Origin: Clostridium sp. UBA5530
Lineage (GTDB): Bacteria; Bacillota; Clostridia; Clostridiales; Clostridiaceae
Length of the DNA: 26,448 nt
NCBI GenBank assembly: GCA_002423705.1
Contig: DINW01000092.1
Location: 64,726-91,173, forward strand
Direction of reading: 5' to 3'
Shown here: positions 7,538 to 15,705 of the stretch, piece by piece
How positions within the stretch are numbered: position 1 is the first letter of the stretch
Layout: each line of letters opens with the position of its first letter
Notes under the pieces: generated by a model
What the model was told of the DNA's origin: nothing
Database searches by the model: none
Seen by the model: only the letters and a program-made list of their open reading frames with translations
Translations under genes and position numbers: made by a program

Positions 7538-9094
7538 ATGGGTGTTACAGTAAGAGAGATGTTATCTCTTAACAACTTAGAGGGCTTTGAAGTTATAGCT
7601 GGTCATGAGGGACTTTCAAGAAAGGTTACATCTGTAAGTGTTATGGACGCTCCAGATATATATGAATGGTTAAAAGGAGGAGAAATTCTCATAACAACAG
7701 GCTACATAATGAAGGAGAACATAGATTATTTAACCTTTTTAATAAAAAAGATAAATGAGGCTGGAGCCTCAGCATTATTTATGAAGGTGGGAAGGTTCAT
7801 AGATAATATACCAAGAGAAGCCATAGAAACAGCTAACAAGCTTAAAATTCCACTAGTATATATGCCTATAGAGTATGCTTTTACTGACGTTATAAATCCG
7901 GTGTTATCTAGAATAGTAAATTATCAGACGGAGATGTTAAGACATTCCGAAAATATACATAATTCCTTTACAGAAATAGTTATAAGAGGGGGAGCTATTA
8001 GAGACATAGTATATACCCTTCAAGATATATTAAAACTAAAGGTGGTATATTATGATCCTATAGGGGAAAAGACTTATGGCGAAAGTATAGAAAGCTTACA
8101 GGAGGAGCTACTATATAAATATATATGCTATCCTATAACCTTAGATAAGAAAAACTATGGATATATAGTGGTGGATAAGGAGGACTACTTAGAGGATTAT
8201 GAAAGAATAGCCGTAGAACATGCAGCAACTGTCTTGAAGCTTACTATACAAAAGCAAATATCCAATGAACAAATTGAAAAGCGGTATAGGGATCAACTTG
8301 TACAGGATATAGTATTTAACAATATTAAATATAAGGAAGAGGTTGAAAGACGAGGGAAAATATATGGATGGAGGCTAGAAGGTAACTTTATGGCCGTCAT
8401 AGTTGATATAGATGATTTTAAGATTCAATATACTAACATAAATGATAAAGAGGAAAATGACTCTATTGAGAAAATAAGCAGCGACATATTTGGGGTGGCT
8501 AGTTCATATATAAAGTCTAGTTTTCCTAATATTATATATACAACCTTTACAGACTCTATGGTGGTTTTAGTAAATGTTAATGATGATACTATGAAAGCTA
8601 TAGATAAAGTCTGCAATTTATTAAGAGAAAAGATAAAGAAAACCTTTGGATTCACTATTACTATAGGTGTTGGAAGTGTGAAACCATCTATTATGAATAT
8701 TAATGAAAGCTATGCAGAAGCTCAAAAAACTATAAGATTATCTAGGATAATTTATAAAAAAAATGTGGTATCTTACTATGAAAACCTTGGAGTGTACAAG
8801 ATTTTAAGCGGAATATATAATACTGAAGAAGCAAAGGAATTCTATTTGGAATACATAGAAAAGATAATAGACTACGATAGTAAATTTAATACAGAAATGT
8901 TGATAACCATAATAAATATTATGGAAAATAATTGGAATTTAAAAAGGTCATCTGAGGCAATGTATATCCACTATAATACAATAAAGTATAGATATAAGAA
9001 ATTGGGCACTATTATAGGAAAAGACTTAGATGACTTTCAAACTAAACTTTCCTTGGAAATAGCTTTGAAGTTATATCTAATGAATAAAGAGTAA
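7538..9094 (+). CDS. PucR-family transcriptional regulator
   Basis: A 518-residue regulator with the family's domain order. The N-terminal PucR (purine-catabolism-regulator type) sensing domain spans about residues 3-125 and contains VTSVSVMDAPDIYEWLKGGE and LITTGY. A GGDEF-like (CdaR-type) middle region follows at about 280-400. The C-terminal helix-turn-helix, at about 455-515, carries MENNWNLKRSSEAMYIHYNT and IKYRYKKLG. Family members usually activate catabolic operons for purines, amino acids or other nitrogen sources in response to a small molecule. It lies between the M42 trio and the amidohydrolase operon, on the same strand, and is the obvious candidate regulator of either. The start follows AAGGAGG closely. 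The ligand is unknown. Confidence 0.93.
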   Translation: MGVTVREMLSLNNLEGFEVIAGHEGLSRKVTSVSVMDAPDIYEWLKGGEILITTGYIMKENIDYLTFLIKKINEAGASALFMKVGRFIDNIPREAIETANKLKIPLVYMPIEYAFTDVINPVLSRIVNYQTEMLRHSENIHNSFTEIVIRGGAIRDIVYTLQDILKLKVVYYDPIGEKTYGESIESLQEELLYKYICYPITLDKKNYGYIVVDKEDYLEDYERIAVEHAATVLKLTIQKQISNEQIEKRYRDQLVQDIVFNNIKYKEEVERRGKIYGWRLEGNFMAVIVDIDDFKIQYTNINDKEENDSIEKISSDIFGVASSYIKSSFPNIIYTTFTDSMVVLVNVNDDTMKAIDKVCNLLREKIKKTFGFTITIGVGSVKPSIMNINESYAEAQKTIRLSRIIYKKNVVSYYENLGVYKILSGIYNTEEAKEFYLEYIEKIIDYDSKFNTEMLITIINIMENNWNLKRSSEAMYIHYNTIKYRYKKLGTIIGKDLDDFQTKLSLEIALKLYLMNKE

Positions 9095-9158
9095 ATGTAT
9101 TAAAGGTACATAAATATGATGATTTTTTTGTACTTAGTAGATGAAGATTTTCCCTCCG

Positions 9159-9170
9159 GATAACGTTATC
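9159..9170. promoter_or_regulatory. 12-bp perfect palindrome upstream of the amidohydrolase operon
   Basis: GATAACGTTATC reads the same on both strands. It lies 55 bases before the amidohydrolase start, in the 131-bp gap after the PucR gene. Its position suits an operator, possibly for PucR. A single 12-bp palindrome in AT-rich DNA is only moderate evidence. Confidence 0.4.
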
Positions 9171-9225
9171 ATAAATATAACAAAGAGATGAACCTTTATT
9201 AAAACTATTAAGGAGGAATAAAGAA

Positions 9226-10578
9226 ATGTATAGAACTAAGGTTGGGACTTTACCAGATACTTTAGCTAGTGTAAGAAATAACAATTTATACGACCCAATA
9301 GGGAAGGTTGGAAACCAAGGAAGACTTATATTAAAATCCGGGAAGGTTATAGATCCTAAAAATAATATAGAAGATGTTTTAGATATTGCCATAGTTAATG
9401 ATAAAATCCAAGAAGTATCAAAGGACATAAAGGCGGAGAAGGGTGACAGGGTTATAAACTGTGAAGGACTTTTGGTAGTACCAGGACTTATAGACATGCA
9501 TCTTCATTTAGGCGACTTATTTGAGGTCACAACAAGGCCTATACACTCAGCAGCGGAAGATGGAGTAACACTAGGGTTATCTCCAGGAGCAGGTAACACC
9601 TTTATGGCACCAGCTCTTTTAGGGGCGGAGATAGACAAAGGTCTTCCTATGAATTTAGGAGTTTATCTAGGAGCTGTCAATGTTTTAGGGACAATGCTCA
9701 CCGTTGAGGAGCTAATAAAACTTTTTAAAGGTAATCTAGAGGAGAATATAGCTTTCGAAAAGATGACTAGAAATAGGATAACCTATACAACGGCACCATT
9801 AACTATAGGAATCAAGGACCATATGGGACATTTTATAATGTCTGATGAGAATATAGATAAAATTTATGAAATAACATCTAAAGCAAAGCTTCTTTATATG
9901 TCTCATACCCAAGATCCTGCTCATGCAGAAAGATTAGTTTCTTTGTCTAAGGGAAGACCAATACATTTAGCCCATGCAACAGCAGCAGGATGTGGAAGTC
10001 ATGATGGTCCAGTAGAAGGTATGAAAGCGGTAATTGACTTATGTAAAAAAGAAAATGTTACAGGTGAATTTGTTACAACAATGTTGAGAAAGGGACTAGG
10101 TAGCAGAGAAGGATTACAGATGACAAGGGCTTCCCAACAATGTGCCTATGATGCACTAGAAAAGGGAATCGTTAATATTCTAATTTCTGATGGTCAAAAT
10201 CAAGCTACTATGAAAGGTTTTGGAGATACTAGGGACAATATACCAGCAATAGTAGAATTGGCAGAAATGGGAGTATTGTCACTATCTGAAGCGGTGGCAA
10301 CTATGACAGCTAATCCAGCTAAGCTTATAGCAGAAAGGACAGGCAATGATTGGTGGATAAATGAAGTAGGTAACTTAGGACAAGGAGCCTTAGCTAATAT
10401 AACTATAATAGATGCAGCGGACAAGCTAGCTACTTATACCATAGTTAATGGAGAAATCGTATCCTTTGAAAACAGGACTGTTAGACGTGGAGAAGGTGCA
10501 GGAGGATGGGTAAGTAAATATGGAATGGTAAGGAATACAGGAGTTGGAGATTTAGCTTCCCTAAGCCATATAGGATAG
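9226..10578 (+). CDS. Amidohydrolase-superfamily enzyme (dihydroorotase / hydantoinase / enamidase-like)
   Basis: A 450-residue metal-dependent amidohydrolase. After a 30-residue N-terminal extension comes the typical small beta-domain (GKVIDPKNNIEDVLDIAIVN), then VPGLIDMHLHLG with the metal-binding H92-x-H94. Further His residues follow in LYMSHTQDPAH and PIHLAHATAAG, and the catalytic Asp in ILISDGQNQ. The C-terminus has the usual LGQGALANITIIDA return to the beta-domain. Related enzymes open cyclic amides (dihydroorotase, hydantoinase, enamidase) or cleave isoaspartyl peptides; the substrate here is not assignable. The start has a good GGAGGA site. It is the first gene of a three-gene operon with an M20 hydrolase and a membrane protein, which suggests stepwise hydrolysis of an imported compound. 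Confidence 0.85.
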   Translation: MYRTKVGTLPDTLASVRNNNLYDPIGKVGNQGRLILKSGKVIDPKNNIEDVLDIAIVNDKIQEVSKDIKAEKGDRVINCEGLLVVPGLIDMHLHLGDLFEVTTRPIHSAAEDGVTLGLSPGAGNTFMAPALLGAEIDKGLPMNLGVYLGAVNVLGTMLTVEELIKLFKGNLEENIAFEKMTRNRITYTTAPLTIGIKDHMGHFIMSDENIDKIYEITSKAKLLYMSHTQDPAHAERLVSLSKGRPIHLAHATAAGCGSHDGPVEGMKAVIDLCKKENVTGEFVTTMLRKGLGSREGLQMTRASQQCAYDALEKGIVNILISDGQNQATMKGFGDTRDNIPAIVELAEMGVLSLSEAVATMTANPAKLIAERTGNDWWINEVGNLGQGALANITIIDAADKLATYTIVNGEIVSFENRTVRRGEGAGGWVSKYGMVRNTGVGDLASLSHIG

Positions 10579-10589
10579 GAGTTTTTGAG

Positions 10590-11753
10590 ATGACAGAAGT
10601 TAAAAGCTTTATTGAGAAAAAAAGCAGTGAGAAACTATTGAAAACCTTGGTTGAGATAAACACAGTAAACCCTTCTGGTAACGAGAAAAATTTAGTTGAT
10701 TTGATTTTAAATTTATTGAAGAGTGATTTTGTTGATATGAAGGTCATAGACCATGGACATAACAGGGCATCCCTAGTTGCGAAAATACAAGGAAAAAGCC
10801 CTAAAGGAATAGCTTTTATTGGACATATAGACACGGTGCCAGAAGGGGATGGAGATAAATGGACATTTCCGCCTTTTCAGGGGGTAGTAAAGGATGGATT
10901 CATGTATGGGAGAGGAGCCTGCGACATGAAGGGCGGAGTCACAGCTATGATAATAGCAGCTCAATACTTCATAGACAACAGGATTAATCCTCCTAGAGAT
11001 GTTTACTTCTGTTTTACGGCGGATGAGGAATCAGGTGGAATGGGAATAAAGGCTATAAGAAAATCAAACATCCTTAAAGATGTTACAGAGGTATTTATAT
11101 GTGAGCCTACAGGAGAGAAGTTAGGTATTGCTGAAAAGGGAGCTATATGGGTGAATTTAAAGGCTAAAGGAAAGCAGTGCCATGGTGCTATGCCAAACAA
11201 GGGGATAAATGCCATAGAAAATCTAATGGAATTCATAGACCTAGTTAAATCAAAAGTTCATAAGGAAGACCATCATGAACTTTTAGGACCAGCAACCTTT
11301 GCCTTAACAACTATTGATGGCGGTGTAAAGACAAATATAATACCAGATTCTGCAGAGGCTACCTTAGATATTAGAACCTTACCAGGAGTTAAAAATGAAG
11401 ACATAATAAAAATGTTTAATGATTTAGTTGAAGAATTTAACCATGAAGGTAATAGAAAAATAGAAATAGAATTTACTAATGATAGAGAACCCTTGGAGAT
11501 TTCAAGGAATCATGGATTTGTGAAGAAAATATTAGATGTATATAAAGATTTGAACCATGAGAGAGAATTTACAGGAATACTTTATTATACAGATGCCTCT
11601 CAGCTAATACCATATATGGATGTTCCTTTTATAATATTAGGACCAGGAGATGAAACCATGCCTCATCAAATGGATGAGCGAATTTTTATAAAATCCATAG
11701 ATAAGATGGCTGAAGTATATATAAATTATATAAGATTGGGGGAGAAATCATGA
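10590..11753 (+). CDS. M20 family metallohydrolase (ArgE/DapE/YgeY-like)
   Basis: A 387-residue cytoplasmic di-zinc hydrolase of the ArgE/DapE/CPG2 group, which cleaves acyl-amino-acid, carbamoyl or peptide amide bonds. Visible residues are H79 in GHIDTV, D112 in GACDMKGG, the catalytic/ligand pair E146-E147 in ADEESGG, an EPT segment, and the C-terminal H359 in PHQMDE. The dimerisation domain lies between (about 180-290), with the typical CHGAMPNKGINAIE segment. The start is 12 bases after the upstream stop, with a GGAG site. The stop overlaps the next start by four bases (ATGA), so all three genes are coupled. Paired with the upstream amidohydrolase it could remove the group left after ring opening, as in hydantoin or pyrimidine breakdown (inference). 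Confidence 0.9.
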   Translation: MTEVKSFIEKKSSEKLLKTLVEINTVNPSGNEKNLVDLILNLLKSDFVDMKVIDHGHNRASLVAKIQGKSPKGIAFIGHIDTVPEGDGDKWTFPPFQGVVKDGFMYGRGACDMKGGVTAMIIAAQYFIDNRINPPRDVYFCFTADEESGGMGIKAIRKSNILKDVTEVFICEPTGEKLGIAEKGAIWVNLKAKGKQCHGAMPNKGINAIENLMEFIDLVKSKVHKEDHHELLGPATFALTTIDGGVKTNIIPDSAEATLDIRTLPGVKNEDIIKMFNDLVEEFNHEGNRKIEIEFTNDREPLEISRNHGFVKKILDVYKDLNHEREFTGILYYTDASQLIPYMDVPFIILGPGDETMPHQMDERIFIKSIDKMAEVYINYIRLGEKS

Positions 11754-12961
11754 TAAAGGAGAACACCCAGGTTAAAGAAAAAAAGTTTTTAAATAGGCCT
11801 GTGGGATCTTTTATAGGATTGGTAGGAGCCTTGGTTATAGGGCTTGCACTGTATTACTGCCTTGATAGTATTAGAATTATAGGTTCTTTCAAGGATTATA
11901 ATGCTATAGTGGAAGGAATAAATAGTAATGCTTTAAATAAATTTTTGTGGACAATAATGAATTTTACAGAACCACAGTTTTATGCTGGTGTCTTTGCATC
12001 TATAGGAATAATATTAGGGGGCTTTCTGGCATGGAGGTTAGATGTTAAGGACTCAGACCATGCAGGTTTTAATGTTTGCTATGGATCAAACATGTGGCCT
12101 TGGGTATTTGCTTCTCAAGTATTATCATTGACCTTAACAATGTTTGTCTTTAATTTTACTGATTTATTTAATACAGGAAACTATACTTGGCTTCCTACTT
12201 TTATAACAGTGGTAGGATTGCCACCAGCTCTTATGCTGATATATGGACCAAGCTTAAAAACCCTGTTTACAGGCTCAATATTGGCATCCCTTTTATCATT
12301 TCCAGTAGCTCTTTGGATTATGGACTATCTAATTCCAGTTACAGGAGTTCCAGGGGTAGTTTCCAATGTATTTACTATGGCAATAACAGAAATAATAATA
12401 TTTCAGATATGCAAGGTTTTGCCTTGGATGGAGAAGGTACCAACTAAAGGAATTAAGAGAAAACCAAGAGATAAAAACAGTGAGGCCATGGAGAAGCCAG
12501 TCTGGTTTTTAAGAAGGGTAGCAGCAGATTTTTCAGAAGCTCAATTCTATGGCAATGAAATAGCAGGTGTATTTCTAATAATAGGAGTAATAGTAGACTG
12601 GATATTGAATTGTAATCATGGAGCCTATGGGGGAGGAGCAATTCCCGGAATAATATTGTCTCAAATAGTGGGCTCAGCAGTAGGAATTTTCCTATACTTT
12701 GATAAATATAAGAAAGATGGATGGTATGCTACCTCTGTACCAGTAGTAAGTGTAGGTCCAGCTTGTGTTCTTATGTTTGGTGGTGGCATAGAGGTAGCTA
12801 TATTTGCAGGTGTCTTAGGTGGAATTTTAGGGGCGCCAGTGGCGGAGTATTTTGCAAAGAAACTACCAGAAGATTTTCATATTACCATAGCTAATGTAAC
12901 ATCTATGGGAGTTTGTACTATAGTTATATCTATGATAATGAAAGCTTTACCTTGGTTTTAA
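11750..12961 (+). CDS. Unrecognised polytopic membrane protein, candidate permease of the operon
   Basis: A 403-residue integral membrane protein with roughly eight to ten hydrophobic segments. The halves are separated by a charged cytoplasmic-looking loop at about residues 225-250, rich in K, R and E. Small-residue-rich segments such as HGAYGGGAIPGII, VSVGPACVLMFGGG and FAGVLGGILGAPVAEYF resemble transporter re-entrant or substrate-path regions. I do not recognise the family. Its start overlaps the M20 gene stop (ATGA), and the operon ends after it at a strong terminator. By position it is most likely the uptake system for the compound processed by the two hydrolases. An exporter, or an assembly role, cannot be excluded. 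Confidence 0.75.
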   Translation: MIKENTQVKEKKFLNRPVGSFIGLVGALVIGLALYYCLDSIRIIGSFKDYNAIVEGINSNALNKFLWTIMNFTEPQFYAGVFASIGIILGGFLAWRLDVKDSDHAGFNVCYGSNMWPWVFASQVLSLTLTMFVFNFTDLFNTGNYTWLPTFITVVGLPPALMLIYGPSLKTLFTGSILASLLSFPVALWIMDYLIPVTGVPGVVSNVFTMAITEIIIFQICKVLPWMEKVPTKGIKRKPRDKNSEAMEKPVWFLRRVAADFSEAQFYGNEIAGVFLIIGVIVDWILNCNHGAYGGGAIPGIILSQIVGSAVGIFLYFDKYKKDGWYATSVPVVSVGPACVLMFGGGIEVAIFAGVLGGILGAPVAEYFAKKLPEDFHITIANVTSMGVCTIVISMIMKALPWF

Positions 12962-12964
12962 TAC

Positions 12965-13008
12965 TTTAGGCTCCAAAGAGAAGGAATGTCTTCTCTTTGG
13001 AGCCTAAA
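12965..13008. terminator. 19-bp perfect hairpin terminator between convergent operons
   Basis: TTTAGGCTCCAAAGAGAAG pairs perfectly with its complement across a 6-base loop. It starts four bases after the membrane-protein stop. The nitroreductase gene runs towards it from the other side, 24 bases away, so it probably ends both transcripts. Confidence 0.9.
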
Positions 13009-13031
13009 TTTCATTAAATGTTAGTTAAATC

Positions 13032-13574
13032 TTATTTTACATAGTTTACATTAGACTTAGGTGCTTTTTCTGTGGCAAATTCATCTCCAGCACAATAACC
13101 AATGATAACACTGCATCTTATATCATAACCATCAGGAATTCCAGCTTCAGAGTACAGGATATTATTTAGATTAAAGGCAAGACCAGGAGTTACAACGTAG
13201 CAAGATCCAAGGCCTAAAGCAGTAGCTGCAATAGTCATATTGGTAGCCGCACAGGAAGTATTTATATCTCCTGCTCCATCTCCCTTAGGAGAAGAAAGAA
13301 TTAATAGAGTTGGAGCGCCATATATAGGAGCATATCCTGGTAAAGCAGCTCTTGACATTAAAAACTCGCTCCCTGATTTTTTCATACCCTCTAGGGCTAA
13401 ATCAGATATCTTTTGTAGAAGAGCCTTATTTTGAATCACTGAAATATGAAATGGACCTGCGTTAGGAGCATTATTACCTGAGGCTATGATCTTTTCTAAG
13501 TCCTCATTACATATTTGTTCATCTTTATAGCATCTTACACTTTTTCTTTTTAAAATTATATCGATAGTATCCAT
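13032..13574 (-). CDS. Nitroreductase-family FMN oxidoreductase
   Basis: A 180-residue protein of the nitroreductase fold, a dimeric FMN enzyme reducing nitro groups, quinones or flavins with NAD(P)H. The N-terminal IILKRKSVRCYKDEQI (FMN-phosphate-binding arginines) and NNAPNAGPFHISVI match family motifs. The middle GAPTLLILSS and INTSCAATNMTIAATALGLGSCYV are the usual core segments, and the C-terminus IRCSVIIGYCAGDE follows the pattern. GAAGGGGG precedes the ATG on the minus strand. It is divergently arranged with an HxlR regulator, a common pairing in which the regulator controls the oxidoreductase. The physiological substrate is unknown. Confidence 0.92.
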   Translation of the reverse strand: MDTIDIILKRKSVRCYKDEQICNEDLEKIIASGNNAPNAGPFHISVIQNKALLQKISDLALEGMKKSGSEFLMSRAALPGYAPIYGAPTLLILSSPKGDGAGDINTSCAATNMTIAATALGLGSCYVVTPGLAFNLNNILYSEAGIPDGYDIRCSVIIGYCAGDEFATEKAPKSNVNYVK

Positions 13575-13610
13575 TTTTTGTCCCCCTTCTTTACTTTAAA
13601 TTTCCTTTAC

Positions 13611-13639
13611 ACTAAGATAGTAATATAAAAATATTTAGT
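13611..13639. promoter_or_regulatory. Imperfect inverted repeat in the nitroreductase/HxlR divergent promoter region
   Basis: ACTAAGATA faces TATTTAGT across about 12 bases, midway between the two divergent starts. The position is right for an HxlR operator controlling both genes. The repeat is imperfect and AT-rich, so this is a candidate only. Confidence 0.3.
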
Positions 13640-13699
13640 CAACAAGTATGCAGTATTTATTGATAAAGGAAGAAAAAACTGACTAAGGGGAGAGTTGTT

Positions 13700-14080
13700 A
13701 TGGGAAAAAATCAACAGTCTAGCAAAGGAGATTTTTTTACAGAGTGTCCCATTGCTTACACAGCCAGAGCCATAGGTGGAAAATGGAAAATGAGCATAAT
13801 ATGGCAGCTACATACCAATGGGGTTTTAAGATATGGTGAATTGAAAAGAAATGTAGATGGTATAACTAATATGATGCTTACACAGTCCCTACAAGAACTT
13901 CAGCAATATGATATAGTAAAAAGAGTTCAATATATGGAGGTGCCACCTAAAGTGGAATATTCATTAACAGAAGGGGGACAAGGTCTTATACCAGCCTTAG
14001 AGGCCATGGCTACTTGGGGAAAAAAACATATGAACAATGGAAAAAACATCAGCACTATTGCTAAGGACAATAACTCGTAA
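13700..14080 (+). CDS. HxlR-family winged-helix transcriptional regulator
   Basis: A 126-residue MarR-like winged-helix protein of the HxlR type. Family motifs are CPIAYTARAIGGKWKMSIIWQL (helix leading with the conserved Cys), LRYGELKRNVDGITNMMLTQSLQEL (recognition region), and PPKVEYSLTEGGQGLIPALEAM. HxlR proteins respond to aldehydes, quinones or oxidants, often through the N-terminal Cys; here it lies in the ECPIA segment. It diverges from the nitroreductase gene and probably controls it. A GGGGAGAG site precedes the ATG. Confidence 0.93.
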   Translation: MGKNQQSSKGDFFTECPIAYTARAIGGKWKMSIIWQLHTNGVLRYGELKRNVDGITNMMLTQSLQELQQYDIVKRVQYMEVPPKVEYSLTEGGQGLIPALEAMATWGKKHMNNGKNISTIAKDNNS

Positions 14081-14116
14081 TATAATCAATAGAAATTACT
14101 GATAAGGGGGATGAAT

Positions 14117-14659
14117 ATGAAAATTTTAGAAACACATAGATTATTACTGAAAAACTGGAGCGAAGATAAATTGGAAGATATGTATGAGTATGCTAAAGAT
14201 CCACAGGTAGGTCCCATGGCAGGATGGAAACCTCATGAAAGTAGAGAAGAGACCTTGGAGATATTAAAACATTTCAGTGAAGGAGATGAGGTATGGGCTG
14301 TTATATATAAGGAAAATGGAAAGGCTATAGGATCTATAGGATTACATGGAGATGACAAAAGAGGAGACACCAATTGTAAAATGCTAGGATATGTTCTTGC
14401 TAGGGAATATTGGGGGAAGGGCCTTATGACAGAGGCAGCGAGAAGGGTTATAGCTTATGGCTTTGAAGAGGAGAAATTAGAATTAATATCTTGTTATCAT
14501 TATCCTCATAATGATAAATCTAAAAGAGTTATAGAAAAGTGTGGCTTTACTTATGAAGGAAATTTGAGGAAAGCTACAAAAATTTATGATGGAAGTATAT
14601 ATGATGATTGCTTATATTCTATAACAAAAGAGGAATATCATAAAGTGAAACATAGTTGA
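14117..14659 (+). CDS. GNAT acetyltransferase (RimJ/RimL type)
   Basis: An N-acetyltransferase of 180 residues. The N-terminal ETHRLLLKNWSEDKLEDMYEYAKDP is typical of the RimJ/RimL subgroup. The acetyl-CoA loop reads AREYWGKGLMTEA, and the C-terminal NDKSKRVIEKCGFTYEG is the conserved end of the fold. I chose the ATG at 14117 because the AAGGGGG site abuts the ATG at 14111 but is six bases from 14117. It follows the HxlR gene by 36 bases and may be co-transcribed. The substrate (a protein N-terminus, antibiotic or small amine) cannot be predicted. Confidence 0.9.
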   Translation: MKILETHRLLLKNWSEDKLEDMYEYAKDPQVGPMAGWKPHESREETLEILKHFSEGDEVWAVIYKENGKAIGSIGLHGDDKRGDTNCKMLGYVLAREYWGKGLMTEAARRVIAYGFEEEKLELISCYHYPHNDKSKRVIEKCGFTYEGNLRKATKIYDGSIYDDCLYSITKEEYHKVKHS

Positions 14660-14733
14660 GCTTTATTAAGAACTAAAATGAGGAGGAGGTTTGTTGAAAT
14701 GTGCTTCTCATTCTAGGTTGTGGAAAAATAGGC

Positions 14734-14762
14734 AAAAAAAGTCCCCTACCTTCATAGGGGAT
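14734..14762 (-). terminator. Rho-independent terminator reading on the minus strand
   Basis: On the minus strand ATCCCCTA, a 6-base loop and TAGGGGAC form an 8-bp stem followed by T(7). On the plus strand there is no T-run. It would stop transcripts from the DUF6512-like gene or from an RNA gene in the gap. Confidence 0.82.
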
Positions 14763-14913
14763 TAGGAAGAGTGATTAATATTATCACATAGTACATTTAT
14801 TTAAGTACTTTTTATGTAAGGAACAAGTTTAATTAACTTGACAACTATAATATATTATACACCAATCATATGGAATTTCAATATAATAGCTGTTAAGTCT
14901 ATCAAACTAGTTT

Positions 14914-14947
14914 TTAGAGATTGTCATATTTTTATGATAATCTCTAA
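14914..14947. repeat. 15-bp stem-loop of unknown role
   Basis: TTAGAGATTGTCATA pairs with TATGATAATCTCTAA across a TTTT loop, with one G-T pair. It has no clean T-run after it. It could be an operator or part of a small RNA. Confidence 0.6.
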
Positions 14948-15055
14948 TATTTATTATACTACTTATAAAAAAAATGTAAACGGCAACATACATAGTGTTA
15001 CTAATTATTATGGTGAGAAGTAGCAAAATAGACATTAAAATACTTTATATCTTAA

Positions 15056-15580
15056 TTATTGCAATCTAGGATCTTTAAAGATATCTAATTTAGGAGGAGA
15101 AATAGTAAATATAAAAAATAAAATTGTTATAATTAATAATATAAATAGAGAAATTGTATTTATTCTTTCATAGTTAATACTTAAGTTCATGATTTTATAA
15201 GATACTAATTGACATAATGCCGCACCTATAAAAAATAGACTAATATCTACAGGAAGAGCAGGATGTCCTACAATTGATGAATATAAGTAGAAGATTACAA
15301 CAATAAATATTTCCATGGTTAAAATCCCTAAGAGTTTTCCTAAAAAATAATTATTGTAAATATTGCTGAGAAACCAATAATCTATTATAGAAAAAAATAA
15401 AAGAGAAAAAAATCCTAATTTTAAGTGTTCCCAAACACTTTCATTTATAGGACTAAAAAGAGATACTAAAAAATTGCTATTGCTCCATTCATAAGTAAAG
15501 TGAAGAATAGTCCCAACAGATATTATGAAAATAAAACCTAAAAAACACCAGAGCAATAAAGGATTGTTTCTTATATACAT
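15056..15580 (-). CDS. DUF6512-like small membrane protein
   Basis: A 174-residue hydrophobic protein with about five transmembrane segments. Its most recognisable stretch is LFSPINESVWEHLKLGFF after the first segment, a conserved loop in a family of uncharacterised Firmicute membrane proteins (DUF6512, from memory). I chose the ATG at 15580. The GTG at 15592 overlaps the GAGGG that serves as ribosome binding site for that ATG. Transcription runs towards the terminator at 14734-14762. No function is known. Confidence 0.75.
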   Translation of the reverse strand: MYIRNNPLLLWCFLGFIFIISVGTILHFTYEWSNSNFLVSLFSPINESVWEHLKLGFFSLLFFSIIDYWFLSNIYNNYFLGKLLGILTMEIFIVVIFYLYSSIVGHPALPVDISLFFIGAALCQLVSYKIMNLSINYERINTISLFILLIITILFFIFTISPPKLDIFKDPRLQ

Positions 15581-15705
15581 GATTACCCTCACTTTAATAA
15601 ATGATATATATTCTAAATTAGTATATACATACTATAAATATATGAAAATACGTCTAAAGAAAGGATAAAAATCCTTCGTCTAATTTCAACATTTCTAGCC
15701 AGGAG

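Larger units (their letters stand above)
14660..15055. other. 396-bp gene-free, hairpin-rich region
   Basis: No convincing gene was found. The region holds a strong ribosome-binding sequence (AGGAGGAGG, 14681-14689) followed only by tiny frames (14694-14765 from TTG, or 14699-14716 from ATG). It also contains a minus-strand terminator (14734-14762), an inverted repeat CAAGTT/AACTTG (14824-14840), a TTGACA (14838-14843) without a matched -10, and a 15-bp stem-loop (14914-14947). A 61-codon open frame at 14838-15023 has no ribosome binding site or protein-like composition. The minus-strand terminator implies a minus-strand transcript, either a 3' tail of the DUF6512-like gene or a small RNA. 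Confidence 0.6.

Noticed and set aside
9100..9152. Terminator after the PucR gene (GGTACA ... TGTACTT)
   Set aside because: The possible stem is short with a long loop, and the T-run lies inside the loop rather than after it.
12187..12447. 86-codon plus-strand frame inside the membrane-protein gene
   Set aside because: It lies wholly within a well-supported gene in another frame.
14838..15023. 61-codon open frame as a gene
   Set aside because: It has no ribosome binding site, an AT-driven composition and hairpins within it.
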